In this document: positions 1 through 7,333 of the stretch, in pieces
How the letters are laid out: the number at the start of each line of letters is the position of its first letter
Numbering within the stretch: the stretch's first letter is position 1
Source: Bacillota bacterium
Lineage (GTDB): Bacteria; Bacillota_E; Symbiobacteriia; JAMDAP01
Direction of reading: 5' to 3'
Assembly: GCA_023484675.1 (NCBI GenBank)
Contig: JAMDAP010000062.1
Span: 1-10,499, forward strand
DNA: 10,499 bases
Translations under genes and position numbers: made by a program
The notes under the pieces: model-generated
Seen by the model: only the letters and a program-made list of their open reading frames with translations
The model's database searches: none
Told to the model about the DNA's origin: nothing

Positions 1-591
1 ATCGTGGCTGAGGGTGTGGATGGACTGCCCGCGCAGGGTTTCATTGAGCAGGCCGGAAATGCGCTGAAGCTCCATCAGGGTTACTTCCACCGGCACGTCA
101 ATGACCTGGTCCTCGACGAAACCCGCGTCCGTGACCACGATCAGCAGGGCCTTCCCCTCTTCCAGGGGCACCAGGCGGACACCCTTCAGCGAAGTGTGGC
201 CAACCTTAGGCCCCACCACCAGCGAGGAATAGCGCGTGGTCTCCGACAAGAGTCGGGTCGTCTCGCGCAGAACCTGATCGATTTCCGTCAGGCGCCGGCT
301 GAAGACCGCGGCGATGCGCGTCTCCTCCTCCGAAGTGACCTGCCGGGATTCCATCAGGCTGTCCACGTAGTAGCGGTAGCCCTTGTCCGCCGGGACACGG
401 CCCGCCGACGTGTGGGGATGCTGCAGGTAACCCAGCTCCTCCAGGTCGGCCATCTCGTTGCGAAGGGTGGCCGGGCTCACCCCCAGCCGGTATTTGCGGG
501 CGAGGGTGCGGGAACCTACCGGTTCGGCCGTGGCCACGTAGTCCTCAATGATGGCCTGGAGCACCTTTTCTTTTCGCTCGTCCATCGGCAC
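1..591 (-). CDS. hrcA: Heat-inducible transcription repressor HrcA (3' part beyond window)
   Basis: HrcA is the repressor that binds CIRCE operators and shuts off class I heat-shock genes (hrcA-grpE-dnaK-dnaJ, groESL), with GroEL modulating its activity. Translating the minus strand from position 585 gives MDERKEKVLQAIIEDYV, then the winged-helix signature with PVGSRTLARKYRLGVS, SPATLRNEMADLEELGYL and HTSAGRVPADKGYRYYVD. After that comes the start of the GAF-like dimerisation domain (SSLVVGPKVG, LLIVVTDAG, VEDQVIDVP). About 195 codons are present of a usual 340-350; the rest lies left of position 1. The start is either ATG at 585 or GTG at 591. I prefer GTG because the purine-rich GGAGGGGG upstream sits 8-11 bases from it and about 17 from the ATG. 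A perfect CIRCE and a sigma-A promoter lie just upstream, so the gene is autoregulated. Identity is very secure; the start is not. Confidence 0.95.
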   Translation of the reverse strand, partial: MPMDERKEKVLQAIIEDYVATAEPVGSRTLARKYRLGVSPATLRNEMADLEELGYLQHPHTSAGRVPADKGYRYYVDSLMESRQVTSEEETRIAAVFSRRLTEIDQVLRETTRLLSETTRYSSLVVGPKVGHTSLKGVRLVPLEEGKALLIVVTDAGFVEDQVIDVPVEVTLMELQRISGLLNETLRGQSIHTLSHD

Positions 592-677
592 GGGAGTGAC
601 CCCCTCCGGCGGGACCAAGCTGGTGGACGCCCCGTGGCGATGGCCGCGACGATCATCACGCCTGCCGCGGTCAGGTG

Positions 678-704
678 TTAGCACTCTCCTCGATGGAGTG
701 CTAA
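678..704 (-). promoter_or_regulatory. CIRCE operator (HrcA binding site)
   Basis: A perfect 9-bp inverted repeat, TTAGCACTC, a 9-base spacer, then GAGTGCTAA, matches the canonical CIRCE consensus exactly. It lies about 87 bases upstream of the hrcA start, just downstream of the predicted transcription start. HrcA bound here would block its own promoter, and the element would also lie in the 5' leader of the mRNA. Confidence 0.97.
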
Positions 705-715
705 GTCCATCTAAA

Positions 716-744
716 AAAATACCATCGGCCCGGGAGAGTGTCAA
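716..744 (-). promoter_or_regulatory. Sigma-A promoter of hrcA
   Basis: On the minus strand there is a consensus -35 box TTGACA (739-744), a 17-base spacer, and a -10 box TATTTT (716-721). Transcription should start near 709, immediately before the CIRCE element. The promoter lies in the 87 bases between the DUF1634 stop and CIRCE. The hrcA heat-shock operon can therefore be transcribed independently of the lepA-hemW genes upstream. Confidence 0.88.
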
Positions 745-755
745 GGAAACGGAAC

Positions 756-771
756 CGGCGCAGCAGCGCCG
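756..771 (-). terminator. Possible weak terminator after the DUF1634 gene
   Basis: A perfect 6-bp GC stem (CGGCGC / GCGCCG) with a 4-base loop lies 21 bases past the DUF1634 stop. On the minus strand it is followed by a T-enriched but interrupted stretch (GTTCCGTTTCCTT) that runs into the hrcA -35 box. The stem is short and the U-tract poor, so partial read-through into hrcA is likely if it works at all. Confidence 0.35.
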
Positions 772-792
772 ACCATGGAGCCAGGTGGCTGC

Positions 793-1137
793 TCACCCCG
801 CCACGATACCGGTAAACATCGAAATGAGGAAGCTGGCCGTCAGCACCAGCAGGACGGCGCCGGAAATGTAGGCGAAGAGGCGATTATGTTCGGCGGTGTA
901 GCCGAACAGGGCCGCCACCACCCGCGCCACCGGCGTCAGCATCAGCAGCACCAGGCCAAGGTCGAGCACCGCCACGCCGTTCCCCCGCACCAGCCCACCA
1001 AACAACTCAGGCAGGCGCAAAGCACGCAGGTCGGCTGGCGCCGGGTGCTGCGTCACGACCAGAACGATGCCCAGGGCCATGACGATCAGGCTCAGGTAAA
1101 GGCCGGTCTTCAGGACCCGGCTCAGAAGTTCGTTCAC
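793..1137 (-). CDS. DUF1634 family membrane protein
   Basis: A 114-residue hydrophobic protein with three predicted membrane helices (about residues 10-30, 55-78 and 88-112). The charged, short N-terminus MNELLSRVLKTGLYLS and the overall pattern fit DUF1634, a family of unknown function that is typically encoded beside TSUP/TauE-SafE permeases, as here. It begins at GTG 1137, 16 bases after the permease stop, with an AGGGGGTGG ribosome-binding stretch in the gap, so the two are almost certainly co-transcribed. An accessory role for the permease is inferred from this linkage only. Family assignment is good; function is unknown. Confidence 0.8.
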   Translation of the reverse strand: MNELLSRVLKTGLYLSLIVMALGIVLVVTQHPAPADLRALRLPELFGGLVRGNGVAVLDLGLVLLMLTPVARVVAALFGYTAEHNRLFAYISGAVLLVLTASFLISMFTGIVAG

Positions 1138-1153
1138 GATGCCACCCCCTACC

Positions 1154-2044
1154 CTAACGAATGGGCAGGCCCAGGGCCTGCGCCGACATCAACAAGGCCT
1201 CCGCCACCAGCACAACGGAGAAAACCTGCACCAGCAGGCGGGAGGAGAGCTTGGGCGCCCAACCGGCTCCGAAGGTGGCGCCGGCGAACACGCCCAGCGC
1301 CACGGCGGAGGTGATCAGCGGGTTCACCAGGCCCTCCGAGTAGTAGATAAAGGCGCTGGCCACCGCCGTCACGCCGATCATGAAGTTGGACGTGGCGGCC
1401 GCCGCCTTGAAGGGGACGTTCATCAGCAGGGTCATGACCGGCACCTTGATCAGGCCGCCGCCCACTCCCAGCAGGCCGGACAGGTTGCCGGCGATGAACG
1501 AGGCGCCCAGCCCGGCGGGCAGGTTGCGGACCTTGTAGGCGACCTCCCGGCCCAGGCTGGGGTCATGGAAGCGATCGCCCCAGGCCCCCAGGTCGTCGGA
1601 GCCTGCCTTGGCCGCGGCGGTTCCGGCGCCACTGTCCAAGCTCACCGCCACCTCGGCTCTGCCGCCCCTTTGGTGTTCGCCGCCGCGCGCCAGGATGATG
1701 GCCGTGTAGGCCAGGAACACGGCGAAGACCAGGCGCAACACGCGGTCGGGCGAGTGGGCCGCCAGCAGGCCGCCGATGATGGCGCCCATCGTGGTGGCAA
1801 TCTCCAGGGTCATGCCCAAACGGATGTTGGACAGACGGTCGGAGACGTAGTGAATGGCGGCGGCGCTGGAGGTGGCGATGACGGCCACGACGCTGGCGGC
1901 GATGGCGGTGTGCATGGGAACGTGAAAGATCAGGGTCAGGATGGGGATCATGATCACGCCGCCGCCAAGGCCAAGGGCGGCGCCAAAGATGCCGGCGATG
2001 ATGCCGGTGAGGAACAGCAAAATGTAGGTAACCAGGGGAATCAA
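1154..2044 (-). CDS. TSUP family permease (TauE/SafE, DUF81-type)
   Basis: A polytopic inner-membrane transporter. The family moves small anions or sulfur compounds such as sulfite, sulfoacetate or thiosulfate, but the substrate cannot be read from this sequence. Two homologous halves are visible, each with the glycine-rich family motif: GLGGGVIMIP at about 25-34 and GVGGGLIKVP at about 193-202. About eight membrane helices are predicted. The halves are separated by a hydrophilic, Ala/Gly-rich cytoplasmic loop (about 121-170), longer than in minimal members. Total length is about 296 residues, slightly above the usual 250-270 because of the loop. The gene follows hemW after four bases, and its SD (TAAGGAG) overlaps the hemW stop codon. 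The TTG at 2044 directly abuts that SD, so the true start may be a few codons further in (for example CTG 2035). The DUF1634 gene follows. Confidence 0.88.
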   Translation of the reverse strand: MIPLVTYILLFLTGIIAGIFGAALGLGGGVIMIPILTLIFHVPMHTAIAASVVAVIATSSAAAIHYVSDRLSNIRLGMTLEIATTMGAIIGGLLAAHSPDRVLRLVFAVFLAYTAIILARGGEHQRGGRAEVAVSLDSGAGTAAAKAGSDDLGAWGDRFHDPSLGREVAYKVRNLPAGLGASFIAGNLSGLLGVGGGLIKVPVMTLLMNVPFKAAAATSNFMIGVTAVASAFIYYSEGLVNPLITSAVALGVFAGATFGAGWAPKLSSRLLVQVFSVVLVAEALLMSAQALGLPIR

Positions 2045-2048
2045 CTCC

Positions 2049-3201
2049 TTACTGGGCGGGCAGGAACTCGGCGAAAACGCGGTTGCCTACCTGACGCCCC
2101 CGTGGGGTCAGACGCAGGCGCTCAGGCGTCCTGTCCAGTAGCCTGAGTCCTACCAGGCGCGCCACCGGGTCGGCGTAGACCTCGGTCAGGTCTTGCCCAT
2201 ACCGTCGTCGGAAGCGCTCCAGTTCCACGCCCTCGGTCAGCCGAAGGCCCAGCATCATGGTCTCGCCCATGCTGGTGGCCCTGTCCGGCCGCTCCGACCC
2301 CTCCCCCGGCAGACGGTCCTCGGTCAGCAAAGCCGAGGCGTAGTCCTGAGGCCGGCGGAGGTTCCAGCAGCGTTCTCCCGCCAGGTAGCCGAAGGCCCCG
2401 GCACCCAGGCCGAGGTACTCCTCGTTGTGCCAGTACACCTGATTGTGCCGGCAGCGAAACCCGTCCCGGGCGTAGTTGGAGACCTCATAGGCCTCATAGC
2501 CGGCGTCTGCCAGCCAGGCCAGGGCCGTCTCGTCCATGGCTGCCTCAAGGTCCTCGTCCGGCAGGGGCAGCAGGCCGCGTTGGTGCAGAGCCGCGAAGGG
2601 CGTTCCCGCCTCAACGATGAGACTATAGGCTGAGACATGCTCCGGGTGCAGGCCCAAGGCCCAGCGGAGCGTCTCTTCCCAGTCGGCCGGAGTCTGTTCC
2701 GGCAGGCCGTACATGAGGTCCAGGTTGATGTTTGTGAAGCCGGCCTGACGGGCCGCCGTCACGCTCTCCTCCACCTCGCCGGCCCGGTGAATGCGCCCAA
2801 GCCGCTCCAGAAGGCGGTCCTGCAAGGCCTGGGCGCCGAGGCTCAGCCGGTTGAAACCCGCTTCCCGCATGGTTTCAAGCTTGGCCCGGTCGACGGTGCC
2901 GGGGTTGGCTTCGCTGGTCACTTCGGCCCCGGCCGCCAGCGGAAAGAGCTGCCCCAGCCGGTGCAGGAGGCCTGCCAGCTGCTCGCCGCTGAGGATGGTC
3001 GGGGTACCTCCCCCGACAAAGACCGAGGTGACCGGCCGGCCGGCCACGTCAGGGTGCCCGGACGCCAGCTCCATCTCCCGCTCCAGGGCCCTCAGGTACC
3101 GCTCCACCTGGTCCTCGCCGAAACGGTCGTAGGAGTTAAAGTCGCAGTAGGCACATTTGCGGGCGCAGTAAGGGATGTGGACGTAAACGGCCAGCGCCTT
3201 G

Positions 3202-3209
<8 letters not shown>
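2049..3209 (-). CDS. hemW: HemW, radical SAM haem chaperone / coproporphyrinogen oxidase-like protein
   Basis: A 386-residue radical SAM protein. HemW binds haem and a 4Fe-4S cluster and is thought to deliver haem to membrane proteins; it was long misannotated as oxygen-independent coproporphyrinogen III oxidase (HemN). The cluster motif CxxxCxxC is at C15-C19-C22, within [14 protein letters not shown]. The SAM-binding GGGTPT is at 66-71, SEANPGT at 99-105 and [12 protein letters not shown] at 162-173. The HemW-type HNQVYW is at 255-260, followed by GLGAGAFG and the HemN C-terminal winged domain. The fourth cysteine that extends the motif in true HemN is absent (Asp follows the third Cys), which favours HemW. 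Its ATG (3209) overlaps the lepA stop by 8 bases, so translation is probably coupled. Linkage to lepA and hrcA is typical of Firmicutes. Confidence 0.95.
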
Positions 3210-5010
<1,801 letters not shown>

Positions 5011-5088
5011 CTGTGCCTGAACTCCCTCCGCGATGGTGCCACCGGCGTTGCAGCAATGGCCGCCGGGGCATTCCAAAATCGACTATTT

Positions 5089-5118
5089 ATTATAACACAA
5101 GCCAGACCGGGCTTTTCA
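5089..5118 (-). promoter_or_regulatory. Promoter of the lepA operon (extended -10)
   Basis: On the minus strand there is a perfect -10 box TATAAT (5089-5094), preceded by TG one base upstream (TGTTATAAT), an extended -10. The -35 region is weak: the best candidates are TGAAAA or GAAAAG at 17-18 bases spacing, inside the loop and 3' stem of a hairpin. A start near 5082 would leave a leader of about 70 bases before ATG 5010. Confidence 0.7.
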
Positions 5119-5129
5119 GCCCAGCCTGG
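5102..5129 (-). terminator. Hairpin downstream of spoIIP, candidate terminator
   Basis: Read on the minus strand, GGGCT-GAAA-AGCCC forms a 5-bp stem with a GAAA tetraloop (5109-5122). It is extended after a mismatched segment by CCAG/CTGG. It lies about 60 bases past the spoIIP stop. The following sequence is only moderately T-rich and contains the lepA -10 box, so this is a weak or structured terminator at best. Confidence 0.4.
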
Positions 5130-5191
5130 CCAGTCAGTCAGGAACGGCTCACTTGCCACGCGGAGCGGCAGCCGGCAGGCGGAGTGATGCG

Positions 5192-6388
5192 TCAGGAGGC
5201 AGGCGCCTTGGGCGGCCGCGGGAACCGGCCCTGCCGGAGGATATCGGCCAACACCGCCGAGAAAAGGTCGACGGAACGATTGATCTCTTCCCGCGTGTTC
5301 TCCGGTCCGCCCATTTCGAAAAGGATCGCCCCCGGCAGCAGGTCTTGATTGTAGCGTGCCGGCTCCTGATAGATCGGACGCATGATCCCGGGATAGCGGC
5401 GGTCCACCTCGGCCTTGACGCGTTCCGCAAACTCCAGGTTCTTCGGGTAGTAAGGCTGTTTCAGGCTGGGCGAGCCCTTGGCTACGACGATCATGATCTT
5501 GGCAGCCGGCTTGCCGCCCACGGTGGTTGTCGTCAGAGCGCGGGGCTGGGAGTCGCGGTGCAGGTCCAGGAGCACCTGCACCGAAGGATACTCTTTCAGC
5601 ATCTCCTGGGCGGTCCGGCGCGACCGCACGTAGGCCCCGACCTGCGGGCCGTGGTGAGCCTCGGAGTGAACCACCGGGACGCCCTTGGCCGCCAGGTCCT
5701 GAGCCATCCTGGCCCCCACCGCTACGATGTTCTTGGCGTTGTCATTGCTGCTGGCGTAGCTGAGGGGAGCGCCATCCCGAAGGCCCACTTCGCTGGCATA
5801 GGACTCATAGGCGTGGGTGTGATAGATCGCCACCAGCGGGTCCTTGCCGGTCACGACCGGCGCCGGGTTGGTCACGTCCGCCTCGGCCTGCGGCGGTGCC
5901 GCCGGCTTGCTGCCCTCACCGTTCTCGCCGCGTTCCGCCGGACCGGGGTCCTTCATGCCCGGGATCTCCGCCGCCAGCAGTGAGCGCGGGTCGAATGGGT
6001 TAACCCCCAGGATGCGCTTGAGCCAGAGCCCGGGGCCGGTGGGTGTCGGCGCAGCCCGCCCCGCCGGCGCCACCTCCTCATTTACCCAGCCGAGGGCCGG
6101 CATGCCCGCGACGAGGGAGGAACGCAGGAGTTCCAGGGTGCCCTTGGGAGCCCAGAACCAGCTGACGCTTTGGCTGTTTGGGGGAGAACCCGCATCCCCC
6201 CGTCCCCCCGGTCCCAATCCCCCTGGTTGGGCGAGGGCCGGCACCGCCGGTCCCGTGCCGCCAGTGGGCACCACCAGCACGACCGCCAGGGCGCCCAGGA
6301 CCGCACCGTAGGCCGCTATGACCTTCCAGTCCAGGCTGCCAAGAAGGCGCGGCCACCAGCCACCGGACCAGCTCCACCGCTTGCGCAT
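5192..6388 (-). CDS. spoIIP: Stage II sporulation protein P (SpoIIP)
   Basis: SpoIIP is the peptidoglycan amidase/endopeptidase of the SpoIIDMP complex, which thins septal wall and drives forespore engulfment in the mother cell. Numbering from ATG 6388 (398 residues), there is an N-terminal membrane anchor at about 21-40 and a Pro/Gly/Ala-rich low-complexity linker to about residue 180. The SpoIIP/amidase catalytic domain runs from about 185 to the end: IYHTHAYESY (about 188-197, His and Glu metal ligands), LLDLHRD (about 273-279, His ligand), and YNQDLLPGAILFEMGG with the catalytic Glu (about E358). All key residues appear intact. GTG 6397 is an alternative start three codons earlier. I prefer the ATG because GGTGAG, the 3' half of a full SD, sits 4-5 bases before it. 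Production in the mother cell under sigma-E is known for B. subtilis; a possible matching promoter lies upstream. Confidence 0.95.
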   Translation of the reverse strand: MRKRWSWSGGWWPRLLGSLDWKVIAAYGAVLGALAVVLVVPTGGTGPAVPALAQPGGLGPGGRGDAGSPPNSQSVSWFWAPKGTLELLRSSLVAGMPALGWVNEEVAPAGRAAPTPTGPGLWLKRILGVNPFDPRSLLAAEIPGMKDPGPAERGENGEGSKPAAPPQAEADVTNPAPVVTGKDPLVAIYHTHAYESYASEVGLRDGAPLSYASSNDNAKNIVAVGARMAQDLAAKGVPVVHSEAHHGPQVGAYVRSRRTAQEMLKEYPSVQVLLDLHRDSQPRALTTTTVGGKPAAKIMIVVAKGSPSLKQPYYPKNLEFAERVKAEVDRRYPGIMRPIYQEPARYNQDLLPGAILFEMGGPENTREEINRSVDLFSAVLADILRQGRFPRPPKAPAS

Positions 6389-6415
6389 GCCGCTCACCGC
6401 CCCGTGTACAACCCA

Positions 6416-6443
6416 TGTATATGCGCTCCAGCCCGAGACATTC
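6416..6443 (-). promoter_or_regulatory. Possible sigma-E-type promoter of spoIIP
   Basis: On the minus strand GAATGTC (6437-6443) and CATATACA (6416-6423) are separated by 13 bases, about 28 bases upstream of the spoIIP ATG. They resemble the sigma-E -35 (KMATATT, 5 of 7) and the invariant CATA part of the -10 (CATACAHT). No sigma-A promoter is visible in the short space between the upstream terminator and spoIIP, which supports a dedicated sporulation promoter. The match is partial. Confidence 0.35.
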
Positions 6444-6461
6444 GGGGACGGCTTGGACAGA

Positions 6462-6489
6462 AAAATCCCAGCCGGCCGGCTGGGATTTT
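6462..6489 (-). terminator. Rho-independent terminator of the YvlD-like gene
   Basis: A perfect 28-base palindrome whose halves read AAAATCCCAGCCGG and its exact complement. In RNA this gives a stem of about 12 bp with a GGCC loop and A/U flanks. On the minus strand it lies 17 bases past the stop at 6506 and ends in TTTTTCTGT. The symmetry means it could also stop plus-strand transcripts. It separates the YvlD-like gene from spoIIP. Confidence 0.9.
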
Positions 6490-6505
6490 GGGTCGAGCCC
6501 TCAGT

Positions 6506-6850
6506 TTACCGTAGTTCGGTTGGAACAAACATGTCGATGATCCCGATCACGGCTGAAGCCAGGAGTGCGCCGAGGAGGCTGACCCGCATGGTGGGAATCA
6601 AGAACTGAACCACATAGATCGCCACGGCGGCAGTCAGGAAGCCGACGGCGCCCCGCGTCCCCGACGTCACCCGACGCCCCAGCATCGCTTCGACCAGGTA
6701 GCCCACCACGGCGATGGCAATGGCGGCGATCAGGGCGTTCCAGAAGCCAAAGATGCGGAAGCCTGGCACCACGTAACCAACGAAGAGGAGGACCAGGGCC
6801 GAAACGATGAAGCGGATAACGGCACCAAGCACAGCTACACCCCCCAACAT
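6506..6850 (-). CDS. YvlD / phage_holin_4_2 family small membrane protein
   Basis: A 114-residue, very hydrophobic protein with four predicted membrane helices (about 6-27, 34-56, 68-89 and 91-110) and short polar connections. VVPGFRIFGFWNALIAA, a positively charged turn (GRRVTSGTRG) and the end VSLLGALLASAVIGIIDMFVP fit the Phage_holin_4_2 / YvlD superfamily. These are chromosomal 4-TM proteins named for holin resemblance; their function is not established, and nothing phage-like surrounds this gene. The ATG at 6850 has an AAGGA ribosome-binding site 8 bases upstream. The gene is monocistronic: it diverges from rpsT and is closed by a strong terminator. In many spore formers the gpr protease gene occupies this place next to spoIIP. 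Confidence 0.78.
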   Translation of the reverse strand: MLGGVAVLGAVIRFIVSALVLLFVGYVVPGFRIFGFWNALIAAIAIAVVGYLVEAMLGRRVTSGTRGAVGFLTAAVAIYVVQFLIPTMRVSLLGALLASAVIGIIDMFVPTELR

Positions 6851-6945
6851 TGGGACATCCTTCGCCGTCTAGGGTGTCCGACGCCGGCTGCCTCTATGCA
6901 GCCATCTTCGCCAGCTATTGCTAGATATCGCGGAATACCTTGGGG

Positions 6946-6974
6946 TTGCCTGTCAAGCCAGGACATGGTATTAT
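6946..6974 (+). promoter_or_regulatory. Promoter of rpsT
   Basis: TTGCCT (6946-6951), a 17-base spacer, and TATTAT (6969-6974), with TG one base before the -10 (TGGTATTAT, extended -10). Transcription would start near 6981, about 30 bases before the rpsT start codon. This is a good vegetative promoter for a ribosomal protein gene. Confidence 0.75.
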
Positions 6975-7010
6975 TGTGGTCGTGACTTTGGGGACAGGAG
7001 GTGATTTCCG

Positions 7011-7274
7011 GTGGCCAACATCAAGTCGGCCATCAAGCGGGCTCGGCTGGCTGAGATTCGCACCCTGCGCAATCAGGCGGTGAAGACTTCGGTCAAGACG
7101 GCAACCCGCAAGGTGGAAGCAGCCCTTTCCGCCGGCGACAACGCCGCCCTGGAGGCGTCCTACCGCCAGGCAGCCAGCCTCATCGACAAGGCTGTCTCCA
7201 AAGGTGTTCTGCATAAGAACACGGCGGCCCGGAAGAAGGCGCGGCTGGCAAAGCGTATTGCCAGCAAGGCCTAA
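7011..7274 (+). CDS. rpsT: 30S ribosomal protein S20 (bS20)
   Basis: bS20 is a primary 16S rRNA-binding protein that helps assemble the body of the 30S subunit. The 87-residue product begins MANIKSAIKRARLAEIRTLRN and ends in KNTAARKKARLAKRIA, both typical of the family. It is lysine/arginine/alanine-rich, predicted almost fully helical, and of normal length. The start is GTG, with a perfect Shine-Dalgarno AGGAGGTGA (6996-7004) six bases upstream. It is a single-gene unit with its own promoter and a strong terminator, convergent with holA. The rpsT-holA pairing is a conserved Firmicutes arrangement. Confidence 0.98.
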   Translation: MANIKSAIKRARLAEIRTLRNQAVKTSVKTATRKVEAALSAGDNAALEASYRQAASLIDKAVSKGVLHKNTAARKKARLAKRIASKA

Positions 7275-7292
7275 CACGCAGATCGACAACAG

Positions 7293-7333
7293 AGCCCCGC
7301 GCGGGAATCGCCCGCCGCGGGGCTTTTTCCTTT
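7293..7333 (+). terminator. Rho-independent terminator of rpsT
   Basis: AGCCCCGCG pairs with CGCGGGGCT, and an inner CGGG/CCCG pairing is offset by one bulged base around an AATCG loop. TTTTTCCTTTT follows. It starts 19 bases after the rpsT stop. It fills the gap to the convergent holA stop, but on the holA side no U-tract follows the hairpin, so termination is mainly of rpsT. Confidence 0.93.

Noticed and set aside
1139..2146. Plus-strand open frame of 335 codons antisense to the TSUP permease
   Set aside because: Its product is Gly/Gln/His/Asp-rich and low in complexity, and it mirrors a well-formed two-repeat transporter on the other strand.
5011..5076. N-terminal extension of LepA from ATG 5076
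   Set aside because: The 22 extra residues (Cys/Gly-rich) do not fit the family, and that ATG is only about six bases from the predicted transcription start with no SD.
5153..5983. Plus-strand open frame of 276 codons antisense to spoIIP
   Set aside because: Arg/His/Gly-rich composition, no domain, no RBS. SpoIIP on the other strand has a complete catalytic domain.
6506..6850. Prophage holin
   Set aside because: The family name suggests phage, but no endolysin, tail or integrase gene is nearby, and the neighbours are core genes. It is a chromosomal YvlD-type membrane protein.
6886..6903. Small perfect hairpin (GGCTGC / GCAGCC, 6-base loop) between the YvlD-like gene and rpsT
   Set aside because: No U-tract, riboswitch core or known regulatory motif goes with it; a stem this short arises easily in GC-rich DNA.
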